A DNA stretch of 64,000 bases from Prorocentrum cordatum (GCA_963575745.1 CAUYUJ010014327.1:612916-676915); one strand, 5' to 3'. Counted from the stretch's first letter, positions 1 through 10,481 are shown. Made by a program: numbers and translations. Notes: generated by a model from the sequence alone, not told the origin.

Positions 1-95
1 AGGGAGAGAGAGAGAGAGGGGGAGAGAGAACGAGACAGAGGGGGGAGATCGAGAGTGAGAGAGACAGGGAGAGAGAGAGAGAGAGAGATAGGATG
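1..95. repeat. GA-rich simple repeat
   Basis: Nearly pure purine (GA)n tract with short interruptions. No coding signal. Confidence 0.9.
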
Positions 96-141
96 AGATG
101 AGGATGCGGAGGGAGGCGCGTGCGGTGCGGGGGGGCTGGCC

Positions 142-254
142 CAGAAGGTTGCGCACGCTGGCCAGGCACGTGTACAAGGTGGTGTCACGCAAGTCGTGGC
201 CGAAATGGTTCGCTGACGCAGTCAAGGATCGCACGCTGATTAACCAAATGCGCA
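142..254 (+). CDS. possible upstream exon of the 0.5-7 kb gene
   Basis: A short open stretch between a GA repeat and a CA repeat reads as ordinary protein (RTLARHVYKVVSRKSWPKWF, then ADAVKDRTLINQM). An acceptor-like CCCAG precedes it. There is no clear start codon or donor, so it is offered only as a probable internal exon of the gene that continues from 469. Function unknown. Confidence 0.3.
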
Positions 255-372
255 TAGCGCACGCACGCACAGACGCACGCACACACGCACACACACACAC
301 ACGAACACACGAACACATACACACACACTCACACTACACACACCACCACCACCATCACCACCACAAACACAC
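255..372. repeat. CA and CAC simple repeats
   Basis: Runs of (CA)n followed by CACCAC, lying in what would be an intron between the possible exon at 142 and the exon at 469. Confidence 0.85.
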
Positions 373-468
373 GAACACAAATCCAATAATCACGAAAAAT
401 GGTCGACCATGTTTCGACCACTTTACGACAATGGTGTGACATCTTGCAATCATGTTCCGCGCCCCCAG

Positions 469-960
469 GAGCATGGCCTCACGCCGGATGACACCTGCGA
501 CGGGGGCGATGATCAGGACGAGAAGACTGGAGACGGGAACTCGGAGGAGTGGGTTTCCACGTACAAGTTCAAGCAGACCGAGTACAAGATGGCATTCGAC
601 GAGACCATGGACAGCATGATCAGGACGAGATCGAATGGAGCAGGGAAGAAGATACCAGAGCCGCCAAGCAAGACTGAACGTGATGAACATGGCAAGGTGA
701 TCGCCCATTGGCCCGACGGCATGAGGTACAAGTACCTGGACACACGAGGAGACGGAAGCACCACGAAGAAAGGCAACACGCGCATCCACGTCACCACCAT
801 GGGCACGGGTGATCGCGCAGAGACCCTCTACATCAAGATGCGCAACAACCAGCCGAAGGGCAAGGAGATGCAGCATTTGTGCACCCTCGTCCGCATACAC
901 CCCGACGGGACCAACGAGCAGTTGACGCAGGTCGACGCCGCGTGGTTCTCTGGCGGCCAG
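469..960 (+). CDS. exon of a multi-exon gene of unknown function
   Basis: Acceptor CCCAG at 464-468 opens a 164-codon exon in an acidic, lysine-rich, low-repeat frame (EHGLTPDDTCDG, EEWVSTYKFKQTEYKMAFDE, TKKGNTRIHVTTMG). The reading ends at ...WFSGGQ, where a GC donor (CAG|GC at 960/961) starts a 115-bp intron to ACACAG at 1075. Joining gives ...SGGQ-DESIKFTKKIL in phase 0, which supports the boundaries. I recognise no catalytic domain. The gene is probably the one continuing at 1076, 2424 and 2933. Confidence 0.6.
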
Positions 961-1075
961 GCCCCAATGCCCACGACAATGCTGAACCATTGCGCCTCTC
1001 CCCCGTCTCCCTGCCCTTCGCGGCTGGGATCGGGGAGGGGGTGCGATGGTTCTGCGCGTCGCGGGTTCTACACAG
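961..1075 (+). other. GC-AG intron, 115 bp
   Basis: Begins GCCCCAATG after CAG and ends TTCTACACAG before GACGAG. CAGG occurs at both junctions, the same short direct repeat seen at other introns here. A GC donor is normal in dinoflagellates. Confidence 0.6.
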
Positions 1076-1597
1076 GACGAGTCCATCAAGTTCACGAAGA
1101 AGATCCTCGACGCCATCAAGGGGGGCTCGATCTACAGCAAGCAGGAGGCCGACACCATGAAGAAAACCTTGATGAAGGAGGGCGGCATCACCAAGTCCGC
1201 GCCTCCAACTTTGAAGCGCCCAGCAGCTGCGGCGCCACCCGTAGCAGCCACTGGCCACGGCACCGACGGGGGCGCCGCGTTCGAAGCCGATGGAGCTGAT
1301 GGCGACGACCCAGCCGAAGATGGAGATGTAACAGCAGGGGTGGAGGTGGATGCGCCTGCGGAACCAGAACCAGCTGCAGGGCCAGGCGGAGATGGCCCGA
1401 ACATCACCCCCAAGAAGAGGATCCGCGCGAAGAAGTCCTCGCATGACATCATCCGTGAGGCGCTCGACATGTCGCAGTCGCAGTCGCAGGTCGGCTTGGA
1501 CAGCGTCCAGGTCAAGCGCCAGGAGTCCCAAGTGGGCAACGAGACGGTCGTGCAGGCGGAGGTGGAGGCCACCAGGGAGGATTCCAAGGGTGATAAG
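1076..1597 (+). CDS. exon of the same gene (KKILDAIKGG module)
   Basis: 174 codons, phase 0 at both ends. It starts DESIKFTKKILDAIKGGSIY and continues with a lysine-rich helix-like stretch, an alanine/proline/acidic linker, a basic stretch TPKKRIRAKKSS and SQSQSQ. The donor is AAG|GTCCGATC at 1597/1598; otherwise the frame stops at 1613. Composition suggests a soluble protein with disordered linkers, possibly nuclear because of the basic patch (inference). The product is unknown. Confidence 0.6.
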
Positions 1598-2423
1598 GTC
1601 CGATCGTGTTTCTGAGTCAGCTAGATTCCAACGCCCCGAAACATTAATGATCACGTTGCCCCAGAAACGCACCCACCCCTCCGTTACACCCCCCCCCAAC
1701 CCGCTACACGCCCAAAAACACGAAGCACCCCGAACGATGTTGTTTTTGAAATTTTGGCCCCGATCGTTGATTGTTCTCTTGGGAGGATGCCCGTGCAGAC
1801 CCAACGGCCGCGGAGTCCGACTCTGACTGTCTCCTCGGTTCTGCGAGGATGCCAGGGGCCGATGATTGCGCTGAGGCCAGTCGGCTGTTGTTGGACCGCT
1901 CGGGTTCTGATTCTTCGTAGTCTCAGTCTGCGAGCTGAGGATCATCATCCGTGGATGCGCCGCGTTCCGTCAGACGTCCGAAAACATGGTTGCCCTGCCG
2001 CGGTGGATGAGCCGCGGTCCGTCAGACGTCCGAAAACTGGGGGTAAGCCGCTAGCTCTGCCGCGGGCAATGTGCATTGGATATCGTGATTCCAACAGGGG
2101 TCTGGGTCGGCGGGGTGGGCTGGGGCCTGGCACGGTTTGGGGTCCAGATCGGTTACCAGTTGTTGTTAGTCGTGCGGCGTTGGGGGCTACATGGGTTTGC
2201 TGTGAGTTTGCCTGGGGATATTGTCTGGCAATCGCCTGGGCGGTCGCGATGGCTGAGACTTCTAAAACAAAGATTGCTCATGGTTGTTTGTATCGGGTGC
2301 GTCCTGGGTAAGTTTGTCGCAAAACAGCGTGTCGGAATCGGACAACCTTTGGGCATGCCCGCCCAATGCCGCCCCCGACTCCTCCGCATTAGTGCTCAAA
2401 GGTCCCGATCAGGTTCGTTTCAG
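1598..2423 (+). other. GT-AG intron, about 826 bp
   Basis: Donor AAG|GTCCGATC and acceptor TTTCAG|GTCCATCGC. The hexamer AGGTCC is present at both junctions (1596-1601 and 2422-2427), as if the intron sequence had duplicated its target. Both flanking exons are phase 0. Nothing coding is seen inside. Confidence 0.5.
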
Positions 2424-2820
2424 GTCCATCGCTGCATGTATACAGAACCAATCACCAAAGAGATGATGGACAGCCCGCGCGCGGGCACCGTGATCCACGG
2501 GCTGCTGGTGAAGTCGACTGCGACTGCGCCCACGCCCACGACGGCGCCTCCCTCAGCACACGCCAGCGGTCACGGCAGTGAACCTGGGTCGGCGCCGCCT
2601 CGAACGCCTCAGGAACCAGTGCAGGTGGACGACTCACCCCCTGATAGTGGCCACGGCTGGGTCGACAGCATGACTTCGTTCACGGCGCCGACCACCCTGG
2701 AGCCCCGCGACGTCGGGAGTAAGGAACCAGCGACGCAAACGGTCCCCGACTCTCAGGGCGACCAGCTTCCAGAAGGTCAGGGCACTGGCATGGGGTACCT
2801 CAGCCCCCAGGAACGGCACG
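2424..2820 (+). CDS. exon of the same gene (S/T/P-rich)
   Basis: Reads VHRCMYTEPITKEMMDSPRA followed by an alanine/threonine/proline/glutamine-rich stretch ending ...YLSPQERH plus one base. The 5' phase matches the exon ending at 1597. The 3' end is a GT donor (CACG|GTAACC), phase 1, which matches the next exon at 2933. Likely a disordered region; function unknown. Confidence 0.55.
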
Positions 2821-2932
2821 GTAACCATGAAAAAACACTTCCGATAAAGGGGGCTCGCAGACGTTTTTCGGTTTGCAGGGGTGGGCCCAGGCGGGTCTGC
2901 ACTTCATTGGGCAGTTCGCATGGATGATCCAG

Positions 2933-3441
2933 ATCAGGAGGAGGAGGAGGATGAGCATATGTCAGGGGAAGCAGCGAGTTAGCCCCAGGACCACAAGGGG
3001 GATGACGACGCGTCCCTGGCCGAGATCGCGTCGCGCTGGGGCATCACAGTCCAGCAGAACCCCCTGCGCTCGACCCCGTGCCAGTCGCAGCCCGTCCTGC
3101 CAGCGGCAGGTGAGTTGGCGAACCAGTGCATGATGTCCGCGGGGAAGGCGCACGTCTCGGAGCAGGTGGTTGTTTCGTCGCAGGTCGCAGTCTCCGAGCA
3201 GGTGACGGTTTCAGGCCAAGTTGATGTTCCATGCGGTGTCCCTGGCGAAGCTCGGGTCGCCCATCCAGACGGTCAGCAGCTGGCGCCACCGATCCAGCAA
3301 CCACCAGTCGGCGTTGCCGACGGCAGCGACCTCCGCGGGCTCCCAGCAGACCCCAGCAAGCACCACGGGGAGATTCCTGCGATGGACTACCTCGGGAACA
3401 AGCTGATGGACATGTACAAGGCGGAGCATCGCATCAAAGGG
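2933..3441 (+). CDS. exon of the same gene with an in-frame TAG
   Basis: Acceptor CCAG at 2929-2932 restores the phase (G+AT = Asp) and gives DQEEEEDEHMSGEAAS, then an in-frame TAG at 2980-2982, then PQDHKGDDDASLAEIASRWG and about 145 further good codons (ANQCMMSAGKAHVSEQ; AMDYLGNKLMDMYKAEHRIKG). A VSEQV/VSSQV/VSGQV repeat gives a short heptad-like segment. Either the stop is a lesion or read-through, or the true acceptor is CCCCAG at 2988. The exon ends near GGG|GTGCGG, just before a poly-A tract. Confidence 0.5.
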
Positions 3442-3445
3442 GTGC

Positions 3446-3480
3446 GGAATAAAAAAAAAAAAACAAAAAAAAAAAACAAG

Positions 3481-3516
<36 letters not shown>

Positions 3517-3560
3517 AAATAAAAAAAAAAAAAAACAAAAAAAAAAAAAAAAAAAAAAAA
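3446..3560. repeat. A-rich tract
   Basis: About 110 bases of almost pure A with a few C and G, directly downstream of the exon ending near 3441. It could be a captured poly-A tail, but no target duplication was found, so it is left as a simple repeat. Confidence 0.8.
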
Positions 3561-3654
3561 GTATCCACAATCCCACGCGCCTAATGTAAAATTTACCGCG
3601 GCAGCGTTCAGATACACGAACGTGCCGCGCGATGTCAACATGTGCTTCTAGCAC

Positions 3655-3880
3655 ATACGCACGCGCACACACACGCACACGCACGCACACACACACACAC
3701 ACACCCACACACGCACACCCACCCACCCACCCACCCACCACCCACACCGCCCACACACACACCACACACACGACACGCACACACACACACACACACGCCT
3801 ACGCACCCACCCACCTACCCACCCACCCACCCACACACACACAAACACAAACACACACACACAACCACGCGCAAACCACC
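3655..3880. repeat. CA / CCCA simple repeats
   Basis: (CA)n and (CCCA)n microsatellite; long open frames here on both strands are artefacts of the repeat. Confidence 0.9.
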
Positions 3881-3905
3881 TATCATAGCACACCTCCCCC
3901 GCCAG

Positions 3906-4011
3906 GAGATGGCGACGACACGGAGGCCGCCGCCGACGATGACGACAGGGACATTGCGCTCGAGGAGGCGTACCACAGCAGGACGCCAAGGGCGGAGATG
4001 GAATACGGAGG
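3906..4011 (+). CDS. small acidic exon, probable
   Basis: Acceptor CCGCCAG precedes an acidic frame (GDGDDTEAAADDDDRDIA, then LEEAYHSRTPRAEMEYG) ending at a G|GTGAGG donor. Too short to identify. Phase with the neighbouring exons was not resolved. Confidence 0.35.
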
Positions 4012-4239
4012 GTGAGGGATGCGTTAGGGTGGTCGGGGGATGGGGGTAGGATTAATGAAGGAGGCGGTACATGTGGAGAGGGGCATTGAGGAACACACGA
4101 GGGAGGTGATGATGGCGTGGGAAGATATGAGGACACGATAACGTGGGATGGGGAAACCAGGACAACACGGATGATGCGAATGACGGGTGAGCACGAGGGG
4201 GGGGGGGGGAGGGCACGGATGACGGGAGCAATGGCGAAG

Positions 4240-4570
4240 ATAGTGTTGACGATGATGGTTATGATGATGAGGTTGATGATGATGATGGTGGTGATGATGC
4301 TGATGACGATGATGGTGATGATGAAGATGGGGATGATGCTGATAATGGTGATGATGGTGTTGATGTTGATGCTGATGCTGATGCTGATGATGATGGTGGT
4401 GGTGATGAGGATGATGATGGTGATGATGTTGATACCGATGACGAGTATGGTGTTGCTGATGATGCTAATGGTGGAGATGATGCTGATGGTGATGATGCTG
4501 ATGCTGATGTTGGTGATGTCGATGCTAACGATGGTGATGTTGATGTTGCTGATGCTGATGATGATGATGG

Positions 4571-4605
<35 letters not shown>

Positions 4606-4675
4606 GTGTTGGTGCTGATGGTGATGATCGTGATGCTGATGAGGCGGATGTGGAGGATCACGATGAGGATGACTA
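4240..4675. repeat. GAT trinucleotide array
   Basis: Imperfect (GATGATGGT)n array. The Met-rich and Ile-rich open frames on the two strands are shadows. Confidence 0.9.
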
Positions 4676-4708
4676 AGATGAGGTGCAACTGTCTAGAGCT
4701 TCGGAGCA

Positions 4709-4888
4709 GGAGCTGCAAGAAGGTGGGCAACACGGGCCAGCGGTTCAAGCGCTACATCGACTCGAACGACCCGCAGGCCAAGCAGGACGCCAAGAAGTAC
4801 GCCTGCCTCCAGGGCCAGACAGCGAAGGAGGCCTTCCGCCTCCAGTGGTGCGACCAGCTCTTTGCGGTCTACCAGAAGAAGCGGCCAT
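4709..4888 (+). CDS. exon: KVGNTGQRFKRYIDSND module
   Basis: Opens after CGGAGCAG and reads KKVGNTGQRFKRYIDSNDPQ, AKQDAKKYACLQGQTAKEAF, RLQWCDQLFAVYQKK. This pattern of a basic helix followed by KxxxxxR-W is one I associate with a recurrent dinoflagellate family that continues with a GGKW...N...R..FLY segment, and that segment follows in the exons at about 5149 and 5580. The donor near 4885 is not resolved. Function unknown. Confidence 0.55.
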
Positions 4889-5148
4889 GACGGGATGGGG
4901 GAGGCAGATACGGAAGGGGTGTAACAGAGGAGACGGAGGAATGACTTAGTTAAGGAAGGAGATCAAGGACAGGATTAGGGAGGAGCAGGATGAGTCGGCT
5001 GCATTAATCAAGACACCGACTCATGAGGAAAGAAAAGTCGGAGATCAAGAGGAGGGTGCAGATACGGGAAAGGAGGCAGTGTGGAGGGAGAAAGGTGGAG
5101 GAGAAGGAGAGGAGCAACAGGGCAAGGAGTAGCATTCAATCCACGTCC

Positions 5149-5235
5149 AAAGAGGCGCTTCACGCAGACGTCGTACGAGGCTGACGAGGAGTGGGGGGAG
5201 TACGAGCCGTTCGAGCGCGTCGCGGGGCTCCAGAG
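5149..5235 (+). CDS. exon of the 4.7-6.9 kb family gene
   Basis: After GTCCAAAG the frame reads RRFTQTSYEADEEWGEYEPF then ERVAGLQ, which follows ...VYQKK of the previous exon and precedes the AAANICAACIKLGGKW exon. The purine repeat downstream (to 5510) is intronic. Splice sites are not GT-AG and are uncertain by a few bases. Confidence 0.5.
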
Positions 5236-5369
5236 CTCGCACGGCGTGACTCGCACAGGGCTGCAGGCGCTCGGGGCGGGGTGGACGGGGGGAGGGGACT
5301 GGACAGGAAGGACGGAGAGGTGGACGGAGGAGGGCGGACACGGGGGGAGGTGGGCGGAGGGGGGACGTG

Positions 5370-5510
5370 CAAGGAGGGGAAGGAGGAGGAGGAGGAGGAA
5401 GATGAGAAGGAAGAGGATGAGGAGGACGGGAAGGAGTAGGAGTAGGAGGAGGAAGAAGAAGAAGAAGAAGAGGATGAGGAAGAGAAGGAGGACGGACCAA
5501 AAGAGGATGA
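5370..5510. repeat. GGA/GAA purine repeat
   Basis: Imperfect (GGAGGA)n and (GAAGAAGAA)n tract within an intron. Confidence 0.85.
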
Positions 5511-5563
5511 CGGAATATGGGAACGGGAACCGCTCGCATCGCCCCCCCCCCCGCCCGACCCAG

Positions 5564-5652
5564 GCAGCAGCGAACATCTGCGCTGCCTGCATCAAGCTTG
5601 GCGGCAAGTGGTGCAGGTACAACGCGTGGAGCAAGCGGATGGAGTATCTCTA
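5564..5652 (+). CDS. exon: ACIKLGGKWCRYN module
   Basis: Acceptor CGACCCAG opens AAANICAACIKLGGKWCRYN then AWSKRMEYL. The GGKW-x3-N-x4-R-x2-YL pattern matches the second half of the recurrent family module noted for the exon at 4709. The frame stops right after EYL, so the donor must lie at or just before the TAG at 5653. Confidence 0.55.
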
Positions 5653-5807
5653 GCTATCGCGCTGTCGCGATCCGCCGCTCCCCGATCAGAGAGAGGAAAT
5701 AAGGAAGGCGGGATGAGGGCGGGAGGCGAAAGATAAGCGACGAGGGCGACAATGGGTAACTGTGCGATCTGCCGCATGGTCGCGTTACGCTGCCACGCGG
5801 ATTGCAA

Positions 5808-5987
5808 GGCGGGCTTTCGGAACAGATTCGAGAAGGCGTGGTCCCAGTGGCAGGGCGATCATCCAGACTATGTTGCGCCAGATTTCGAGAAGGCGCCCGA
5901 CGAGTCCAAGCGCCAGAAGACCGAGCACCCGACGGCGGATACGGCGAGCAGCTCAGGGCAGCAGCCGCAGCAGCAGCCGCAGCAGCC

Positions 5988-6038
<51 letters not shown>

Positions 6039-6167
6039 AGCGGCGGAGTGCCGCACGGCGCCCGGGCAGTCCGCTGCTGCGAGCCGCGGCGGCGGGCAAG
6101 CGCCCGCGGCGGCAGGGGAGCTCGGCGGCGCCCCGCTGGTGGCAGCAGAGGATACACGCGGGAAACA
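5808..6167 (+). CDS. exon with poly-glutamine tract
   Basis: Reads KAGFRNRFEKAWSQWQGDHP, DYVAPDFEKAPDESKRQKTE, then a (CAG)n-encoded glutamine tract at about 5960-6037, then an Ala/Gly-rich linker. FEKAWSQWQ continues the family module. The tract is a likely site of length polymorphism. The frame is left at about 6167 and re-enters a different frame at about 6237 across a short C-rich intron ending CCCCCAG. Confidence 0.55.
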
Positions 6168-6236
6168 GTTTCAGGTTGTTTCCCGAGCTTGGGGTTCGGG
6201 CGGGGCCCTGGGGGCCGTTGCCGAATCGAGCCCCCA

Positions 6237-6947
6237 GGCATGGGAGACAGCCTCGAGCTGTTTCCTGTCGAGGAGACGAAGACGGGCGATGCCGAGACTC
6301 CCCCTGTCAAGCGGCAGCGCACCAGCGAGGCCCCGATTCTCGAGGCGAAGGCCAAGGTCAAGAGCACGATCAAAGGCAAGAGCAAGGCAAAGCCCAAATC
6401 CAAGTCCAAGCCGCAGCCGATGCCGTCGCCGTCGCCAGTCGAGGATGAGGCCGCTGATGAGCAGACGGACAAGGCCCGCAAGAAGGAGCAGCAGAAGGAG
6501 ACGCAGCAGATCGTGAGGAACGCGCAGGCCAGCATCGCCCTCTACAGCCAGGCGTGCAACCAGGTCAACACGATGATCGAGGTGGCGCAGAAGGGCGAGG
6601 ACAAGAAGTGGGCGTGGGCGAAGGATGACGAGTTCTTCCAGAAGATGAAGGACGGCGCTCCCCACTTTCATCCTCCATTACTTAGTTCCCGCCTCGCCAT
6701 ACCTCTCCAGGAGCAGCTGGCGGTGGTGGAGAACCTGGCCGGCCCGATGACGTTCCTCAAGACCTGCGTGATGTACGACCTCGCGCAGGTGAAGGGCATG
6801 TACGACGAGTCCACCTACGTGAGCTGCCTCGGCAAGATCCCCGAGAAGGTGAACAAGCCCGTGGCCAAGCTGAAGGCGCTGCAGCTTCGGGTCCAGCAGC
6901 TCTACGACCTCAAGAATGCCAGGGTGGAGCTCTCGGAGTCGGACTAG
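6237..6947 (+). CDS. 3' exons of the poly-Q gene
   Basis: Reads GDSLELFPVEETKTGDAETP, a basic KAKPKSKSKPQPMPSPSP linker, then a probable coiled coil (KKEQQKETQQIVRNAQASIA...) and a helical C-terminus (EQLAVVENLAGPMTFLKTCV; YDLAQVKGMYDESTYVSCLG; LKALQLRVQQLYDLKNARVE) to a TAG at 6945. A C/T-rich segment at about 6651-6716 ending CTCTCCAG looks like a 66-bp AAG|GAC...CAG|GAG intron that happens to be open. The same frame continues open and protein-like for some 45 codons after the TAG. Confidence 0.6.
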   Translation, partial: GMGDSLELFPVEETKTGDAETPPVKRQRTSEAPILEAKAKVKSTIKGKSKAKPKSKSKPQPMPSPSPVEDEAADEQTDKARKKEQQKETQQIVRNAQASIALYSQACNQVNTMIEVAQKGEDKKWAWAKDDEFFQKMKDGAPHFHPPLLSSRLAIPLQEQLAVVENLAGPMTFLKTCVMYDLAQVKGMYDESTYVSCLGKIPEKVNKPVAKLKALQLRVQQLYDLKNARVELSESD

Positions 6948-7756
6948 GTGTGCGCGTTGAGCTACACGGCCGCCGAGTGCACTGAGCCCTCGATGGGCAT
7001 CGGACGCCGCTCTGAGGAGCGGGCACGAGCAGACATCGCTCGCGAGATGCTCTGCTTGTTAGGGGGGAGGCGCGGGTCCGCATGCCCACTACCACGGGAA
7101 CTTCAGGTAAGGAAGGAAGGATAATAACTGAGTCCCCCCTCCCCCGTCTCGCGTCCTTCAGCTGGCCCCCAACGCGAAGCGAGGTTTGTATGAGGGAAGA
7201 AGGGGTGATAAAGAACACTGAACGGTATGAACAATGCGAGTTGGAGGGGGACGGCAAACGGGATGACGAGTCATGAGCAGGAGGGAGGACGCACACCATC
7301 AATTTCCGACGGCAGTGACCGTCAGAAGGAGGCGTTGTTGGCGCTTTCGGGGACGTACGTTTACCCGCAGCGTTGGCCGAAGACCTGCCCGACAGGGCGG
7401 CGCCACCCGCCCTCCGCCCCTCCGTAGAGTCGAGGTTCGCGATCAGCATTGGGATGGCGAATGGCAGATCGGCAGCGCAGAAACTCTGCGACAGGCATGC
7501 GCCGAGACAGGCCAGACGCGTCGAGGCAAAGCTCGGGCCCAACGTCAACGCTTCCGAGGTGTGTATGTAAACGGGGCTCGCCCGTCGCCCACAAGCTGGA
7601 TTCGGACGGAACGCAACCGCCGTCAGAAATGATGGGAATCGGATGCGAAAACCAAGGCCGCTCATGAAACACTCGGGTCAATTCAGGAAAAAATATGTAA
7701 CGCTGGGGTCGGCGCGCAAAAATCCCGATCGCACAGCTGTCGGGACCACGAGACAA
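6948..7756. other. no confident gene
   Basis: The first 130 bases continue the reading frame of the upstream exon past its TAG (LSYTAAECTEPSMGIGRRSE). The rest has only short unsupported frames. Confidence 0.4.
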
Positions 7757-7930
7757 CCCCGACCATTTTTCGACCATTTTTCGACAACGTTCCGACCATT
7801 TTTCAAGACGTTGCGACCATTTTTGCTACAATCCCTGTAAAATAACAGTGTTTGGTGCATGGTCGCTGCGACCATTTTCCGACCATTTTCCGACCATCTT
7901 CCGACCATTTGCGGCCCTCCCCGACCATTT
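7757..7930. repeat. CGACCATTTT short-unit array
   Basis: Roughly 11-12 bp units of the form CGACCATTTTTC / CGACCATTTTCC, broken once near 7830-7865. The same unit recurs at 12175-12395 and, degenerately, near 400 and 9478. Confidence 0.85.
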
Positions 7931-8956
7931 TTGATGCCTGATGGCGCGTGCCGACTCGGCGCGAGCAGCACCACAAAAAAACAGGATGTCACTCGGTCCC
8001 GACGGTCGCGCGACACTTCGGGCGGGGAACCGATGCGCCCGACCCGCCCCGCTGCCCGATGGATGGAGGACGGGGGGGACATCGGTATAGGAGGTTGCGG
8101 AGATCGGGCGGTGACACGTGAGGGCGGGTCGGGCGCTTGGCCGAGGGGCAATGATAGGGGGGGAGTGGCATAGGGGGTGCGCATCGGCGTGGAATCGACG
8201 ATACATCACCGATAGATCGGCGATATGCCCCCGACAGCAAATCAGGACCTTCCTGGGCGGGTTGAGGCTATCATACCCCGATCGGCGATCAATGTGTACT
8301 TAGGGATCGATGCGCCTATGCCCTATGCCGATCTCCCCCCATATCGTTGCCCCTAATTGGCTCCCCCCAGAGTTTGGGCCGCCCCCCCCGCCATAATTCT
8401 GGTTGCCCCCCCGCGCCCCAACAGGCGCGGCCGAAGCGGGGGCCTCCTCCACAACGGTTTCGAGATCAAGCTGCGCCGATCGGCGTGCCCGCAGACTTCA
8501 TGCATATGACGCAGCAGGCGCCCGCCACTACCCTTTTGTCTTCCTGCTCCCCAACACAGTCGTATCGGCCCCGCGTGGGCCTCTGCACCGCACTCTCGCA
8601 GTCGGGTCTCTGGCCGCTCGGTGGGCCTCGCGTGGCCAGTCGGGGACACAAAGCAACGCAACGCACAGCAATACAACGCACTGTGGGCTGATAGATGATC
8701 GGATTGAGGTGAACTCGGTCTTTGGGCGGTTTGCAATTTAAGCTCGGATTCGGTCATCGTTGTATGCACCGTCGCTTACGGATAAAGCACTCACCACATG
8801 CGCCGCTGCACCTACCGCACCCTATCGCACACCGCACACATCGCCACGCACGCCTAAGCTAACTTCAAATATGCTAAGCGAAACGCATCCCATCACAACA
8901 AACACGAGGATCAACAACACCATAGCATGATCAGCACCGCCAACATCTAGACCCGT
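7931..8956. other. no gene seen; low-complexity and CACA/CGCAC-rich
   Basis: No frame with protein-like composition. Near 8640-8830 there are degenerate ACGCAACGCACAGC-like words. Ends at the relict spliced leader at 8957. Confidence 0.5.
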
Positions 8957-8978
8957 CCTGTAGCCATTTTGGCTGTCC
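8957..8978 (+). other. relict dinoflagellate spliced leader
   Basis: GTAGCCATTTTGGCT at 8960-8974 is an uninterrupted 15-base match to the DinoSL, preceded by TCCT (one extra T). It is followed by GTCCTTTCAG|AG and then ATG at 8987. A genomic SL copy directly before a start codon indicates that the gene descends from a trans-spliced mRNA that was retroposed. The TTTCAG just after it can serve as the present trans-splice acceptor. Confidence 0.85.
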
Positions 8979-8986
8979 TTTCAGAG

Positions 8987-9454
8987 ATGGACCATGTCGC
9001 GGGCGCCCCGTGGGACGATGCGAATGCTGCCAGGGAGCGGGCGCGTCTCGATGCTGGTGCCCAATTTGGACATCAGCTCATCAAGATGTATGCAGGTGCG
9101 CAGCCGATGACAGCGGTATCACTTTGCACTCTCGCGTTCTATGCGTGGAAAGGTGGTTTGGATCATGAGCTCGTGCGACGGCTGGCTCTGAGGCCAACTC
9201 AGGGATCGCAAGGCAACTTCCAACAGCACCTCGATAGGGTCGTCGATCGGATGCCGTCTGCACAATTCTACTGGATTGATGTGCCAATACACGGGGTGGA
9301 CGGGACACGGAGGCGCAAGTCGCTACCAGTGATACCCATGTGGGAGGCGCTTGAGCGAGAATTAGCATCTACTCCTGAGCTGAGACCAGACAAGTTGGCT
9401 GAGGACATCAACGCGCAGGAGTGGTATCGGCTGTATCCGTGGGCGGAATGCAAT
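8987..9454 (+). CDS. first coding exon, recurrent dinoflagellate family (CxCGCxGWC protein)
   Basis: ATG 12 bases after the relict SL opens MDHVAGAPWDDANAARERAR, then FGHQLIKMYAGAQPMTAVSL, CTLAFYAWKGG and ...LYPWAECN. From memory this is the N-terminus of a large, repeated dinoflagellate family whose middle carries CxCGCxGWC and ALYxDG motifs and whose later part has D-x-LH-x2-Y-x-GV. I suspect descent from a transposase, but this is not established. The frame runs into the intron at about 9455-9617 (CAAT|GCCCGC is a GC donor candidate; phase not resolved). Confidence 0.7.
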
Positions 9455-9617
9455 GCCCGCCGAACCCCTGGCCATGTGCGACCATGGTTCGACCACATAT
9501 CGATCAACGATCGACCGCACTTATAGACAAGCTGACTCACCGCCTGGTTCGCCCGCCAAGCGGGCGTGCGGACCAATGGCGCCCTGCCATGCAGAGACGT
9601 GGCCCAGCTGGGCACAG

Positions 9618-9800
9618 GCCACTGATGCTGGCGCTCTATGCTGATGGCATACGCTACACGAGGAGCGACAGGACTGGTAAATCAGACAGCCTCCTCTTGG
9701 TGACGATGCGCACGCTTGCGTCGCGACGCCGCCACCCCCTGGCAGTAATTCGCAAGAGTGAGATGTGTCGGTGCGGGTGTCGGGGCTGGTGCACAATATT
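9618..9800 (+). CDS. second exon: ALYADGIRY ... CRCGCRGWC
   Basis: After GGGCACAG the frame reads PLMLALYADGIRYTRSDRTG, SLLLVTMRTLASRRRHPLAV and RKSEMCRCGCRGWCTIF. Four cysteines in CxCGCxxWC suggest a metal-binding knuckle. The frame is lost after ...TIF and picked up in another frame at about 9990. No AG precedes that re-entry, so the interruption may be a degenerate intron or an insertion lesion. Confidence 0.65.
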
Positions 9801-9989
9801 CACCCCCTGGTCGGGTGTCCGCCGCCCCCCCCCATCCGCCGTGTCACGCGTGAACATCGCCAGTGACGTCTGCAACGTACATGATGGCGCGTGCTTGGTG
9901 ACCGCCTGCAAAGGGCGGCGGGCCCGCCCATGGACATGCAACGAAGTGGCACATGGCAACCTACCTGTGCCTCATTACTGGGGCGTGCG

Positions 9990-10366
9990 GATATCCATTG
10001 ATGCTCTTCTTGCGTTGGTGTGTTGCCGCATGCCTCGAAGGAAAAGTGCCACCATGCCGCCACGACGGGTCTAACTGGTTGCTCGGCGATCCTCGCGGAG
10101 AGCGATCTGGAACCGTTATTCCCATGGCTGCACTAATTTGGATCAAAGGTGACCTCATCGAGCAAGCCATCACCTTTGGCTTGCGAGGACTCGCGTCACA
10201 ATATCATCCATGCATGCTGTGCGCCACTATGGCAGAGAACATGCACGACTACGACGAGGTGACGTTCGCGGACGACCTCTGGGGGAAGATGGGGCCAGAC
10301 GAGTACGAGGCGGCGTGCCAGAAGTGCGAGATCGTAATCTACCTGCTGCACGAGGACGATCGACAG
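9990..10366 (+). CDS. third exon: RHDG ... WIKGD ... HPCMLC
   Basis: Reads YPLMLFLRWCVAACLEGKVP, PCRHDGSNW, MAALIWIKGDLIEQAITFG, LASQYHPCMLCATMAENMH and YEAACQKCEIVIYLLHEDDR. The order RHDG, IKGD and HPCxxC fits the family. The 3' end is CGACAG|GAGGCG: a GA donor at 10366/10367 keeps phase 0 into the next exon. Confidence 0.65.
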
Positions 10367-10481
10367 GAGGCGGGTGCGGGCATGTGTGATTGTTTTGTTG
10401 TGTTGCCGTTCCCCATCCCGATTTCGAGACCCTCCTTTTCACGGCATTCCTAAACTATGTGTTGTGTGTTGTTAGCCCCAG
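10367..10481 (+). other. GA-AG intron, 115 bp
   Basis: CAG|GAGGCGGG to CCCCAG|GTGCTG, with CAGG at both junctions (10364-10367 and 10479-10482). A GC donor three bases later is also in frame. Confidence 0.5.

Noticed and set aside
3446-3560. Poly-A tail of a retroposed gene
   Set aside because: No target-site duplication or 5' relict leader could be paired with it.
3648-4748. 366-codon Ile/Ser-rich ORF
   Set aside because: Shadow of the GAT array and CA repeats.
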